From assembly GCF_030409635.1 (NCBI RefSeq), contig NZ_JAUFQF010000001.1, forward strand, positions 620,001-684,000: a DNA stretch of 64,000 bases, written 5' to 3'. Of this stretch, positions 7,586 through 16,513 are shown piece by piece. The translations under genes and the position numbers were made by a program. Position 1 is the first letter of the stretch, and every line of letters begins with the position of its first letter. This stretch comes from Vibrio agarivorans (GTDB lineage Bacteria > Pseudomonadota > Gammaproteobacteria > Enterobacterales > Vibrionaceae). Under the pieces are notes generated by a model. The model did not search any database. It had not been told where the DNA came from and was given only the letters and a program-made list of their open reading frames with translations.

Positions 7586-9605
7586 GTGACACCCTCACAT
7601 ACAGCAGCTCTTCATTGACATGTTCATAGTATTGGAACTCACTCGATTTGTACCCTTGGTCCTTTCCTATATTTTGAGCGACGAATTCGATGGTTGGCGC
7701 GTGAGCATGTTTTTGCCACGCTAAACGAACATCAACTGCCGCGAAGTCTGGTATCTCCCAATGATAATCGCCATAGAGAGATTCGGCGTTATCGACATAA
7801 GTGATGCTTTGGGCTTTGACTATCGAATCTAACTGCCATTGTGAGTTTATGTTCCATAATAGTTGGATATTCCCATGATGCTGCGCATCTAACTGGCTAT
7901 AGATATCTGACTCACCTTGCTCGTTCTCAGCCGACACAGAGAGGTAAGTATAAGCGCCATAAATTGATAGGTTATCAAATATTGCATAGCGAGCACCCAA
8001 TTCCACACCATGCGTGTCTGCCGTGTAATTATCATTAATTTGATAGTAGGCAATTTGGTCGTAGCAGGTTTGACTTAAACACGCATAACCGCGAGCATTG
8101 TCATAACGGCTGAAAAATACCGTCCCATCAAATTCAACGGCTTGGTTTACATATCGATAGCCGACTTCACCAGTCCAAACACTTTCTGTATCTAAGTCGC
8201 CATTTGGAAGCGAGATATCGGCGACATAGTCGCCTTGATACTCATAACTGTTGATATATGCGGTATAGGTATCCATATACGATGGCGAAACAACCGCTCT
8301 TCCGACACCCGCCCATACCGACTGTTGACTATCAATGGTATAAATCCCACGAGCTTGTGGCGAAAGCTCGAAGCTATCGGTGTGTTGAAAATACTCGGCT
8401 TTCACACCCACTACGCTGGTAAGCGAAGGAGTCCAGTGAAATTGAGATTGAACATAAGCGTTGAAGATACTGTCTCTGTCAGACTTTACCGTTGATACAC
8501 GTAAATACTCAGGCAATGCGGTGGGATCAAGTTCGGAGAGCAAGTAGTCAAACTCCACTTGTACCGCTCGATAACCACCACCAAACATAATGTTGTGCTG
8601 TTCATTCATTTGATAGCTGAAAGCGGCATCCAAATCCAAACTCTGGTAATCACCAGGGGCATCAAGCGCCTCGTCACTGTTTGTTTGCCCCCAGACTTTA
8701 TATTTGGCTTCTAATTGCTGGTTAATTTGAGTCGCATAATCGAACTGTACATAGGCCGTGTACGCGTCAATCTCGATGGGGGTTTGGGATACACTATCTG
8801 GGAATCCATCAGGTGTGAGATGAAAAGTCGTAAATGACTGATCGAAACTGCGCTGTGTGCCGCCAAAGTGGAACTGCCAAGTATCTGAGCTCGCGGTTGT
8901 GCCTTGAAGTTTAATTCCCGCGGTATACTGATCGACTTGATGGTCGGTATTACCAACTAAAGGACTGGTTCGGCGATTTTTATAGAACGCGCGACCAGTA
9001 ACGTCATCATTGAGCCTTAAACCTTGTCTAACCGCGATATTATAGTCATCACCTCGAGCGTAAGTTCCTGATAGCAAGGTTCCTTGGGTTTCTTCACTGT
9101 CTTTGGTGATGATGTTGACAACGGCATTGACCGCATTGCCACCCCAAATAGCACCGCCGGGGCCACGCAGGACTTCGATGCGCTCGATGTCTTCTAATAC
9201 ATAATCGATATCAGGCCAATAAACACCGCCGTAGGTTGGACTAAATAAGCTACGCCCATCCATCATAACCAGCATTTTATTGTGCAAGCCATGATGGAAA
9301 CCCCTAGCCGAAACGATGATCTCTGACTCGCTAAATTTGGTCACATTGATGCCTGGCGCCAATGCAAGCGCCTCCGCAATGGTTCTAACACCACTGCGAA
9401 TAATTCTCTCATTATCGATTACGTAGATACTTGCGGGCACATCATTCAATTGTTGAGCGAACTTGGATGCAGTTTCGACCTCAACCTGAACCAATGACAG
9501 CTCTTCCAAAGAGAGCTGCATGAGGTGCTCAAGACTGCTCGCTTTGGCTATAACCTCTCCTGAGAGAGCTGACAAACTAAAGACCCCTAACCAAAAGGAC
9601 TTCAT
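7575..9605 (-). CDS. TonB-dependent outer-membrane receptor linked to YfiR/cyclase
   Basis: About 676 residues from the ATG at 9605, chosen for its AGGAAG ribosome site and the signal peptide that follows it (MKSFWLGVFSLSALSGEVIA); the longer frame to 9662 lacks these. The mature N-terminus has the SLEELSLVQVEVETASK segment typical of receptors that travel with YfiR. A plug domain follows (DVPASIYVIDNERI, GVYWPDIDYVLEDIERIEVLRGPGGAIWGGNAVNAVVNIITK) and then a long beta-barrel ending in a terminal Phe (VRVSHEF). The ligand is unknown. It is the first gene of a three-gene operon with yfiR-like and cyclase genes, so ligand or envelope state may feed into c-di-GMP. Confidence 0.85.
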   Translation of the reverse strand: MKSFWLGVFSLSALSGEVIAKASSLEHLMQLSLEELSLVQVEVETASKFAQQLNDVPASIYVIDNERIIRSGVRTIAEALALAPGINVTKFSESEIIVSARGFHHGLHNKMLVMMDGRSLFSPTYGGVYWPDIDYVLEDIERIEVLRGPGGAIWGGNAVNAVVNIITKDSEETQGTLLSGTYARGDDYNIAVRQGLRLNDDVTGRAFYKNRRTSPLVGNTDHQVDQYTAGIKLQGTTASSDTWQFHFGGTQRSFDQSFTTFHLTPDGFPDSVSQTPIEIDAYTAYVQFDYATQINQQLEAKYKVWGQTNSDEALDAPGDYQSLDLDAAFSYQMNEQHNIMFGGGYRAVQVEFDYLLSELDPTALPEYLRVSTVKSDRDSIFNAYVQSQFHWTPSLTSVVGVKAEYFQHTDSFELSPQARGIYTIDSQQSVWAGVGRAVVSPSYMDTYTAYINSYEYQGDYVADISLPNGDLDTESVWTGEVGYRYVNQAVEFDGTVFFSRYDNARGYACLSQTCYDQIAYYQINDNYTADTHGVELGARYAIFDNLSIYGAYTYLSVSAENEQGESDIYSQLDAQHHGNIQLLWNINSQWQLDSIVKAQSITYVDNAESLYGDYHWEIPDFAAVDVRLAWQKHAHAPTIEFVAQNIGKDQGYKSSEFQYYEHVNEELLYVRVSHEF

Positions 9606-9930
9606 ACCACTTCCTTGTCGTGACTTTGAACTGAAGTTCCATTCCAAAAACGCAACGCACATCTCATTTATGAGACAAATAAATCATACATATCGGTACA
9701 TTTTGGAACACAGTTCATGTTTTTATAGTATATGGTTCTGGATTTTACGGCGTATTTACTATGAAAACACAATCACTCACCTATCTGGTGAAGTAGATCA
9801 CTGTTTTTTAACTTTCAAGATCCTTTCCAAAGATCTTTGCATAGATCACACTTATGCGATAGTTACATGGTATAAATTGAGTCTACGTTCGACTGCATTC
9901 ACGCAGTAATAATGAAAAGGATGAGCAGCG
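9606..9930. promoter_or_regulatory. Divergent promoter region with clustered GATC sites
   Basis: This 325-bp gap separates the TonB receptor and pxpA starts and holds no gene. Four GATC Dam sites lie at 9796, 9819, 9832 and 9844. An inverted repeat AAGATC/GATCTT spans 9817-9837. A good CRP half-site (TAGATCACA, 9842-9850) is centred near -41 of a possible TATAAA -10 at 9871-9876. The other CRP half is poor, so that assignment is tentative. Confidence 0.45.
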
Positions 9931-10671
9931 ATGGAAAGCAACAAGTTACTCTTAAATTGCGATATGGGTGAGAGTTTCGGGTTATGGACAATGGGGCAAG
10001 ACGCACAAGTGATGCCTTACATTGATCTTACTAACATCGCCTGCGGCTTCCACGCCTCTGATCCTCAAGTCATGGTAAGCACCATTCAGTTAGCGCTGCA
10101 GTATGAGGTTAAGATTGGAGCACACCCAAGTTATCCCGATTTACAGGGTTTTGGCCGCCGTTCAATTCCGATGTCTATCGATGAGATTATTAACCTGACC
10201 ATCTATCAAATAGGCGCATTGCAGGCTCTTGCCCAATCCCAAGGCACGAAAATACATTATGTGAAGCCACATGGCGCACTTTATAACGATATGATGCGTG
10301 ATATGTCTATTTTCGAAGGGCTGTGCGAAGCGGTTTCTCAGTTTCACGTCCCCTTGATGGTTTTAGCCGTTCCTGACAGAGATAGGCTTCTTGATATTGC
10401 CGATGAATACGACGTGCCACTGCTCTTTGAAGCTTTCATCGACCGAAGCTATCTCGCAAATGGCTCACTAGCCGCGCGAAGTGTCAAAGGGGCTGTTCTA
10501 AAAAACAGTGAAGATGTCATTCATCAAGCAAAGCAAATCATTCGCTACCAAAAAGTCACCACGTTAGATGGCGAAACACTGCCCATCGAGGCTGACACTC
10601 TGTGTATCCATGGAGACAACCCTATCGCTGTCGAAATCGCGCAGCAACTTCATTCACTTCTTGCTAAATAG
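9931..10671 (+). CDS. pxpA: 5-oxoprolinase subunit A (LamB/YcsF family)
   Basis: 246 residues, the usual length. The family opening LLNCDMGESFG, the segment NIACGFHASDP and the KPHGALYNDM motif are all present, as is LCIHGDNP near the end. PxpA works with PxpBC to hydrolyse 5-oxoproline (pyroglutamate) to L-glutamate with ATP. It is the first gene of a pxpA-pxpB-pxpC operon. A ribosome site (AAAGGATGAGCAGCG) precedes the ATG. Confidence 0.94.
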   Translation: MESNKLLLNCDMGESFGLWTMGQDAQVMPYIDLTNIACGFHASDPQVMVSTIQLALQYEVKIGAHPSYPDLQGFGRRSIPMSIDEIINLTIYQIGALQALAQSQGTKIHYVKPHGALYNDMMRDMSIFEGLCEAVSQFHVPLMVLAVPDRDRLLDIADEYDVPLLFEAFIDRSYLANGSLAARSVKGAVLKNSEDVIHQAKQIIRYQKVTTLDGETLPIEADTLCIHGDNPIAVEIAQQLHSLLAK

Positions 10672-10680
10672 GCCAAGATC

Positions 10681-11406
10681 ATGACTAAAACTATTGAGTT
10701 TGATTGGCAACTTGTATCAGAGACATCGCTACATATTCACTTTGATGCGCCTTTATCAAGAACGCTGTCACAAACCATTGGTACCATCGCACAAGTTCTG
10801 CTTTCTCAACATAACGACAGCATCATGAATGTGACGCCATCGCATAATACGTTACTCATTGACTATCTGCCCTATCGAATTTCCCCTAAGGTTCTGATCT
10901 TGTCTATCGACTCTGCGATTCGCCATACATCAAGCACTCAAACTTACAAAACCCATGAAGTGGTTCTTCCTGCCTACTACCACCCAGAAGTGGGGTTAGA
11001 CATTCATCAATATGAAGACAAAGGGCTATCGCTTACTCAGTTGATCGAAAGTCATACTCAAGCTTCTTATTACGTTTCTGCGCTTGGGTTCGCTCCTGGC
11101 TTTGCTTTTCTTGCTGGTTTACCTAAAGAGCTAACATTACCAAGACTCGCAACACCGCGCGTTCACGTGCCAAAAGGCGCTATTGCTATCGCTGATCAAT
11201 ATAGCGCCGTGTACCCAGATGACAGCCCTGGTGGCTGGAATCTGATTGGCCGCTGTCCGTTGGCAATGTTTCAACCTCAAGCACAACCTATCACTCCATT
11301 TAGTATTGGTGGCCAAGTTCGATTTACATCGATTTCAAGAAAGCAATTCTTGGATCTAGGAGGAGCACTCTCTTCCGATACTCCCCATTCAAATTCGCAG
11401 TGTTAG
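10681..11406 (+). CDS. pxpB: 5-oxoprolinase subunit B (KipI-like carboxyltransferase domain)
   Basis: 241 residues of the allophanate hydrolase subunit 1 / KipI family. Landmarks are LPAYYHPEVGLD, GFAPGFAFLAGLP and VPKGAIAIADQYSAVYPDDSPGGWNLIGR. It starts 9 bases after pxpA and is followed by pxpC after 12 bases. The subunit forms the 5-oxoprolinase complex with PxpC and PxpA. The older name KipI refers to the Bacillus kinase-inhibitor role, which is unlikely here given the intact pxp operon. Confidence 0.93.
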   Translation: MTKTIEFDWQLVSETSLHIHFDAPLSRTLSQTIGTIAQVLLSQHNDSIMNVTPSHNTLLIDYLPYRISPKVLILSIDSAIRHTSSTQTYKTHEVVLPAYYHPEVGLDIHQYEDKGLSLTQLIESHTQASYYVSALGFAPGFAFLAGLPKELTLPRLATPRVHVPKGAIAIADQYSAVYPDDSPGGWNLIGRCPLAMFQPQAQPITPFSIGGQVRFTSISRKQFLDLGGALSSDTPHSNSQC

Positions 11407-11418
11407 AAGGACATTTCA

Positions 11419-12348
11419 ATGAGTCTATTGGTCAAAAAAGCCCACCAAGGCGTTCTGCTACAAGATTTCGGGCGTTTCGGGCTAACGCACTGGGGGATCA
11501 CGACTGGAGGACCGGTCGATGCGTATGCTTACAGCTGGGTCAATCGACTGTTAAACAATCGCGCAAACAGTTCAGTAATAGAAATCACGCTCGGTCAAAC
11601 AGAGATCTTTGTTCAACATTCCGCTTGGTTTGCGATTGGTGGGGGCAATCTCGATGCGCAGCTAGATGGGCACCATATCGAAAACTGGTCGAGCTTTTAT
11701 GCTCGTCGCGGACAAACCCTAAGATTTAATCGACCTAAGAACGGGCTCAGAGCGTACTTGGGTGTAACGGGTGGATTTGAAGTACCACAGACACTATCGA
11801 GTTGCTCAACGGTAAGCCGAGATAGATTGGGAGGGCTAAACGGAGACGGTCAACATTTGAAAAGTGGAGATACGCTCAACTTCGCTTACCCGAATAGTCA
11901 ACAAAGCTCGCAGCGTCAGTTTGTCTCTTTTCGTTTTATACCCGACTATGAGCGTCCTATCTTCCTAAGGGTTATCCAAGGTTATCAATCTAACCAGTTT
12001 GAAAAATCGGCTATGAGTGAATTCTATAATAATGAATACACGGTAAGTAAAGACAGCAATCGAATGGGATATCGTTTTGAAGGTGCAGAGATCGCTTCCC
12101 CGAGCCAAGGTATATTAAGTGAAGGGCTCGCGATTGGATCGATTCAGATTACGCCTAAAGGGCTTCCTATCGTGATGATGGCAGATCACCAAACCATTGG
12201 TGGGTATCCCAAAATCGGTTGTGTATCGCAGGTGGATTTACCAAGGCTTGCACAGGCGAAACCCGGTCAAAAGGTCTACTTTCAACCGGGTAATTTACAA
12301 GAGTTGCAGGACGCGTGGTGTCGTTGGGCGCTATTTTTTGGCTACTAG
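11419..12348 (+). CDS. pxpC: 5-oxoprolinase subunit C (KipA-like, biotin-dependent carboxyltransferase family)
   Basis: 309 residues of the allophanate hydrolase subunit 2 family. Signatures are GVLLQDFGRFGLTHWGITTGGPVD near the N-terminus, the central RVIQGYQSNQF segment, SNRMGYRFEG, and GSIQITPKGLPIVMMADHQTIGGYPKI near the end. The ribosome site AAGGA lies 7 bases before the ATG. It completes the ATP-dependent pyroglutamate hydrolase and ends 27 bases before the convergent oxidoreductase gene, with no clear terminator between. Confidence 0.94.
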   Translation: MSLLVKKAHQGVLLQDFGRFGLTHWGITTGGPVDAYAYSWVNRLLNNRANSSVIEITLGQTEIFVQHSAWFAIGGGNLDAQLDGHHIENWSSFYARRGQTLRFNRPKNGLRAYLGVTGGFEVPQTLSSCSTVSRDRLGGLNGDGQHLKSGDTLNFAYPNSQQSSQRQFVSFRFIPDYERPIFLRVIQGYQSNQFEKSAMSEFYNNEYTVSKDSNRMGYRFEGAEIASPSQGILSEGLAIGSIQITPKGLPIVMMADHQTIGGYPKIGCVSQVDLPRLAQAKPGQKVYFQPGNLQELQDAWCRWALFFGY

Positions 12349-12374
12349 CACGAACTAAAGCATGCTAAGAAAAT

Positions 12375-13808
12375 TTACAAGGATTGACCGAAATACTGCG
12401 CAAGAGCTTGTGGGTAATTTCGTTCAGATGCTACCTGCATTGCTTTTGCTTCGATGTCTTTGGCTTGCAAAGATAAAGTAACTGGATGAAGTTCTTCAAT
12501 CGTTTTGCTCTGATAGGTATCTACATCAGCCACTAAACTCCATTCAGAGACAAGTGCAACCACACCTTCTAACGCAGATGACCCTTTCACGATCTCCATG
12601 CGAGCATAATTATCACCAGCAAAACTCACATCTGCTGCCCTCAGTGTGTCATCGTTACCCGGGATCTGCTGCGCACCGAATAATGGAGTCCCCTCGCACG
12701 TTGCCTGAGAAAAGGTAGGAACCATTTTTGCGACATACTCTATCGCACTCGATGTTCTGGTTTCCATCACGTCTTTTTCCCAGCCTTTGTCTAATTTATT
12801 CGCAAGCTGTTGCGGTAACTGTGGCTGTGACGAATCAGAAGTGGAAGACACTAAACCGCCCTCAAACAACGTGATCGACTTCGTCATTCCATGCAATTGA
12901 AAAACATTGTCTGCATAAGGGGTTAGCTGTGCCATACCGTTTGGTGTGCCACGTTCACCATGAAAAATAACTTCAGGCCAAGTGTATTGGTTACTTTCCC
13001 AGCGTGTCACGTAAGCGGCTTTAAACTCAACTAAACGCTCTCTCGGTGCTTGCACCATATCGTCGATGTCGCCAGTCTTATAACCCGATGCATTTATCAA
13101 ATATTCTGCTTTCACTTCATGTAAAGCGCCGTCTTTATTGTACTGAACTACCCAGCCGCAATCTGCTTTGTATAAATCAACAACTTCGCTGTTCAAATCC
13201 ATCTTACAGTGGTCTAACTTTTCTAGCGCTAACATCGCCGTAGCCCCTAAACGAAACACACTCCAACCGTGTTCTTGCACTGCAACAATAGGATACTTAA
13301 CATCATCTAGGTTGACTGAGTTAGCAAACGGAATAAGCCACTCATCAAAAGAGTTGAGATTTGTTGACTGCGTTTTTCCAACCAACTTGAGTAAATCGGC
13401 TTTTTCATACAACTTGTAATAGTCACGCGGCTCACCAAGCACTTGGTTTTTATCATCGAGATCCACTAATGACTGATAGGCAGACTGAATTTGCTCTAGG
13501 CGAGGGATAAGATCGTCAGGTGTACCCGGATCGCTGTGAGGAATCGCGATAACAGTCGGTCGATGGTTTAAGGTGTGTGGAAATAGTCGAACGGTGTCGA
13601 TAGATTGCTTAAGAAGCTCTATGCACTGCTCTGTTGATATTTCTCTGTACAAATTTCCACCAGCGTGTAAATGACAGATTGGAGGCCCACTGACCAAGCT
13701 CGGCCCTTTTTCGATCAAGGTCACATTTACGCCGATTTCTGCTAAATGCAATGCAGCAGTTGAGCCCGCGACACCACCACCGATTATGGCTACTGATTTA
13801 CCAGTCAT
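12375..13808 (-). CDS. FAD-dependent oxidoreductase, substrate unknown
   Basis: 477 residues. The N-terminus has a dinucleotide-binding Rossmann motif (VAIIGGGVAGSTAALHLAE) ending in an acidic residue (LIEKG), as in DAO/GMC-like FAD enzymes. A second FAD-contact stretch (AEYLINASGYKTGDID) lies in the middle, and a C-terminal RAADVSFAGDNYARMEI segment fits the FAD end motif. No signal peptide is seen, so it is cytosolic. I do not recognise a substrate-specific signature. Upstream lie a GTGCACC inverted repeat and the DnaA-box cluster; convergent pxpC gives no functional link. Confidence 0.7.
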   Translation of the reverse strand: MTGKSVAIIGGGVAGSTAALHLAEIGVNVTLIEKGPSLVSGPPICHLHAGGNLYREISTEQCIELLKQSIDTVRLFPHTLNHRPTVIAIPHSDPGTPDDLIPRLEQIQSAYQSLVDLDDKNQVLGEPRDYYKLYEKADLLKLVGKTQSTNLNSFDEWLIPFANSVNLDDVKYPIVAVQEHGWSVFRLGATAMLALEKLDHCKMDLNSEVVDLYKADCGWVVQYNKDGALHEVKAEYLINASGYKTGDIDDMVQAPRERLVEFKAAYVTRWESNQYTWPEVIFHGERGTPNGMAQLTPYADNVFQLHGMTKSITLFEGGLVSSTSDSSQPQLPQQLANKLDKGWEKDVMETRTSSAIEYVAKMVPTFSQATCEGTPLFGAQQIPGNDDTLRAADVSFAGDNYARMEIVKGSSALEGVVALVSEWSLVADVDTYQSKTIEELHPVTLSLQAKDIEAKAMQVASERNYPQALAQYFGQSL

Positions 13809-13832
13809 TTAATGCCCTATGTTTATTCTATT

Positions 13833-13853
13833 GGTGCACCGCAATCGTGCACC
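13833..13853. repeat. GGTGCAC inverted repeat upstream of the FAD oxidoreductase
   Basis: GGTGCAC (13833-13839) and GTGCACC (13847-13853) form a 7-bp inverted repeat around a 7-base spacer. It lies 25-45 bases upstream of the oxidoreductase start, where a repressor operator would be expected. No regulator is recognised. Confidence 0.5.
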
Positions 13854-13930
13854 TAAGGTACTGAAGTGACGAGATTATACCGTCACTTTCCTATCAAAAA
13901 AAACAACAAATAATGCTTGACTACTTAATT

Positions 13931-13995
13931 GCGGTTTTATGATTTTTTCATGTTGTGAGTATCTTAAAACGCTGTGTGTCCGATGATAAAACCGC
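13931..13995. repeat. GCGGTTTTAT / ATAAAACCGC inverted repeat
   Basis: A perfect 10-bp inverted repeat pairs 13931-13940 with 13986-13995 across 45 bases of AT-rich sequence. It stands just before the DnaA-box cluster and may be part of the same element. Confidence 0.5.
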
Positions 13996-14011
13996 TCGGT
14001 TACATTTTAAG

Positions 14012-14062
14012 TTATTCACAGGCTGAGTTATCCAAAACTTTATCCACCGTTTTTGTGGATAA
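14012..14062. other. Cluster of four DnaA-box-like 9-mers
   Basis: TTATTCACA (14012-14020), TTATCCAAA (14028-14036) and TTATCCACC (14040-14048) run on the plus strand. A perfect consensus box, TTATCCACA, is on the minus strand at 14054-14062. Start-to-start spacings are 16, 12 and 14 bases, and the last box abuts the permease stop codon. The first and last are strong DnaA boxes; the middle two differ by one base. The arrangement recalls datA or DARS control loci, but no iteron or origin genes adjoin it. Confidence 0.65.
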
Positions 14063-16513
14063 CTACCCTTTGCGCAACGGGACAAGAATTCGTCGCATGC
14101 CGCCCTGCACCACAATAGCTAAAGTCAGCATGGTCAACAGCGGCAGTGTCAACCACACCCAATAGTGAATTTGCGGAGACAGGTTGAAACCAAAATTCAT
14201 TACGCCCGCTACCACCGATTCTGCCCCTATTGTCGCGACTAAGCTCGCTACCAATGCCATCACGCCATACTCAATCCAGAGCGTGTTTTTTAAACGCTTA
14301 CCACTTGCGCCCAGTGTACGATATAGCTTCATTTCTGACTGTCGTTCCACCAAACTTAGGTTGAGTAGTGTATAAATGAGCAACAACCCTGCCACTCCCG
14401 CTAGCCCCGCTAATAAAGTAATGGCCCACACTATCTGACCAACAAGAGATTGGATCTTTTCTCCCATCACTCGTATGTCCATCAAGCTCACTGTAGGATG
14501 GTTACGCGACAACTCTGTAAACAGATCATCATCTTGATCACTCAAACGGAAACTGACTAGGTATGTTGAGGGAATGGACGCCATGACGTCAGGTGTAAAG
14601 ATAAAATAGAAGTTCGGTTTCATATCACGCCACTCGACATGACGAATCGAGTTAACGGTTGCCGTAAAGGTGTGCGAGTTAATCACAAAAGTCAGTTCAT
14701 CACCTATTTGAATCGACAATGCCTCGGCGACTTGTTCTTCTACAGAAACACCCTTTGACTCTGTCCACTCGCCTTCCAATACATCGTTATAATCCGGCAG
14801 CGCCTCAGCCCAAGTGAAGTTGAGCTCACGACGAACGGCATCCGTATCGCTGCCCTGTTTTTGAACTTCCTTGGCATCCACGTCATTGACTAAAGAGAGA
14901 CGACCACGAATGATTGGAAACGCTTCAGAGCGGTCAATTCCAGCTGCATCCAACGTGCCTAGATAAGTCGCCTTTTCATACTCCGCAATATTTAATGCGA
15001 ACGCATTGGGCGCATCTGCCGGTAGCGTTCTCTGCCAATCAGACAAAAGGTCTGTGCGAACCAACCATAGTATCGCGAGCAACATCACCGAAAAAGCCAA
15101 ACACCCAAACTGCAAGCCGGTAGCTATCTTATTGCGGTTAATGCGACTGAGTGCCAACTTATACGCTGGTTTTGCAGATAAGCCCTGTGCAATAGCCACC
15201 AGACCGACACTCACAAGCCCGAGCAGTACCACGAGCCCTACCAAGCCTAACAGGATAAACCACACGAGTTTATTACCAGAATATGCCATCAAAAACGGAA
15301 CGATTGGAACAAACACTAACAGCCAACGACTCGCTTTATCTGATTCAGCAGTCTGAGCGATCACTTGGCTAGCTTTGGTATCAAGTAAACGAAGTAGCGG
15401 TATACCCATCGCAGGAATAGCGATAAGCGTACAAGTTAAAAAGGCGGTGATAAATGGTCTAAGGCCATAACTTGGTAATGGCGACGGTAGTAACTCTGCT
15501 AAGGAGAATCGTAGCCCGTACTCTAATAGCATCCCAAGCCCTGTACCAAACAAAAGTGAGAGCAGCGCAAGAATGGCTATTTGAATCCCCAGCCAACGAC
15601 GTAACCACTGCTTGGTCGCCCCCATACTTTTGAGCATCGACACAAGCTGTTGTCGGGTGCTCACGTAATGCTGACAGGTAAGAACCAATGTGGTTGCTGC
15701 CATTAATATCACCACAACAACAGTGAGTGACAGAAACTGCTCAGTATTGGCGAAGACATCATTGGTGCGACTACCAGAGTCAACAGTACGCCAACGCTCA
15801 CTAGGTGTCAGTTCAACCGATGCCTGCAACTCATCCAAAACGGTTGTTGGCGCATCAATAAACAGTTTGTAACGGACACGACTTCCCGGTTGAATGGCTC
15901 CAGTTTCTTCAATGCCATCTGCATGCATTAACGCCGCTGGCATTTGCTGGAAAGGATTGAAACTAAGCCCAGGAAACTCTGTAATTCGTCCAGAGACGGA
16001 AAGCTCACTGTCGCCTATCGCCAGTAAATCGCCCTCTTTGATGTCTAGCAAAGCAAAAAGACGTTCATCCAACCACAGCTCACCTGGCTTGACTTGATTT
16101 GTCACGCCCTGCTGAGAAGTTAGTGTCAAACTACCCTGCAGTGGATAGCCATCGCCAACAGCGTTAACTGAAACAAGCTGCATTTGAGAATCACTGAACG
16201 CCATTGTTGCAAAGCGTGTCAATTTCGCAGTAGTTACGTTTGATTGTGCTTGCAGAGACTTCGTTACATCCTCCGGTAAAGGGTTGGATGATTCAAATAC
16301 AAGATCAGCGGTCAGTGCATCTTTACCTTGTTTAATGATCACTTGTTCGAGTCGCGAACTTAGGGCGGTAAGCGCAAAAACACTCGCGAAAATTAGCGTC
16401 AGTGCCAGAGCGATGATCCACAGCTGTCCACTTCTCACTTCACGCCAACACCATTGGGCAATACGTTGCTGAGCCGCTCTCGGCTGCACAGATCTGTGTC
16501 CGGTGTTAGGCAT
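14063..16513 (-). CDS. ybbP: ABC exporter permease, FtsX/MacB-type (YbbP-like)
   Basis: 816 residues. After an N-terminal membrane segment (about 33-53) comes a large periplasmic MacB-core-like domain. Three membrane segments with an FtsX fold follow (about 260-360), then a middle pair, a second periplasmic domain (about 480-660), and three final FtsX segments, giving the ten-segment layout of YbbP. It overlaps the ATPase gene by eight bases. The E. coli ybbAP pair sits beside tesA in the same way, so the call is supported by synteny. The cargo is unknown; a role in moving hydrophobic or lipid substrates is only an inference from tesA. Confidence 0.83.
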   Translation of the reverse strand: MPNTGHRSVQPRAAQQRIAQWCWREVRSGQLWIIALALTLIFASVFALTALSSRLEQVIIKQGKDALTADLVFESSNPLPEDVTKSLQAQSNVTTAKLTRFATMAFSDSQMQLVSVNAVGDGYPLQGSLTLTSQQGVTNQVKPGELWLDERLFALLDIKEGDLLAIGDSELSVSGRITEFPGLSFNPFQQMPAALMHADGIEETGAIQPGSRVRYKLFIDAPTTVLDELQASVELTPSERWRTVDSGSRTNDVFANTEQFLSLTVVVVILMAATTLVLTCQHYVSTRQQLVSMLKSMGATKQWLRRWLGIQIAILALLSLLFGTGLGMLLEYGLRFSLAELLPSPLPSYGLRPFITAFLTCTLIAIPAMGIPLLRLLDTKASQVIAQTAESDKASRWLLVFVPIVPFLMAYSGNKLVWFILLGLVGLVVLLGLVSVGLVAIAQGLSAKPAYKLALSRINRNKIATGLQFGCLAFSVMLLAILWLVRTDLLSDWQRTLPADAPNAFALNIAEYEKATYLGTLDAAGIDRSEAFPIIRGRLSLVNDVDAKEVQKQGSDTDAVRRELNFTWAEALPDYNDVLEGEWTESKGVSVEEQVAEALSIQIGDELTFVINSHTFTATVNSIRHVEWRDMKPNFYFIFTPDVMASIPSTYLVSFRLSDQDDDLFTELSRNHPTVSLMDIRVMGEKIQSLVGQIVWAITLLAGLAGVAGLLLIYTLLNLSLVERQSEMKLYRTLGASGKRLKNTLWIEYGVMALVASLVATIGAESVVAGVMNFGFNLSPQIHYWVWLTLPLLTMLTLAIVVQGGMRRILVPLRKG

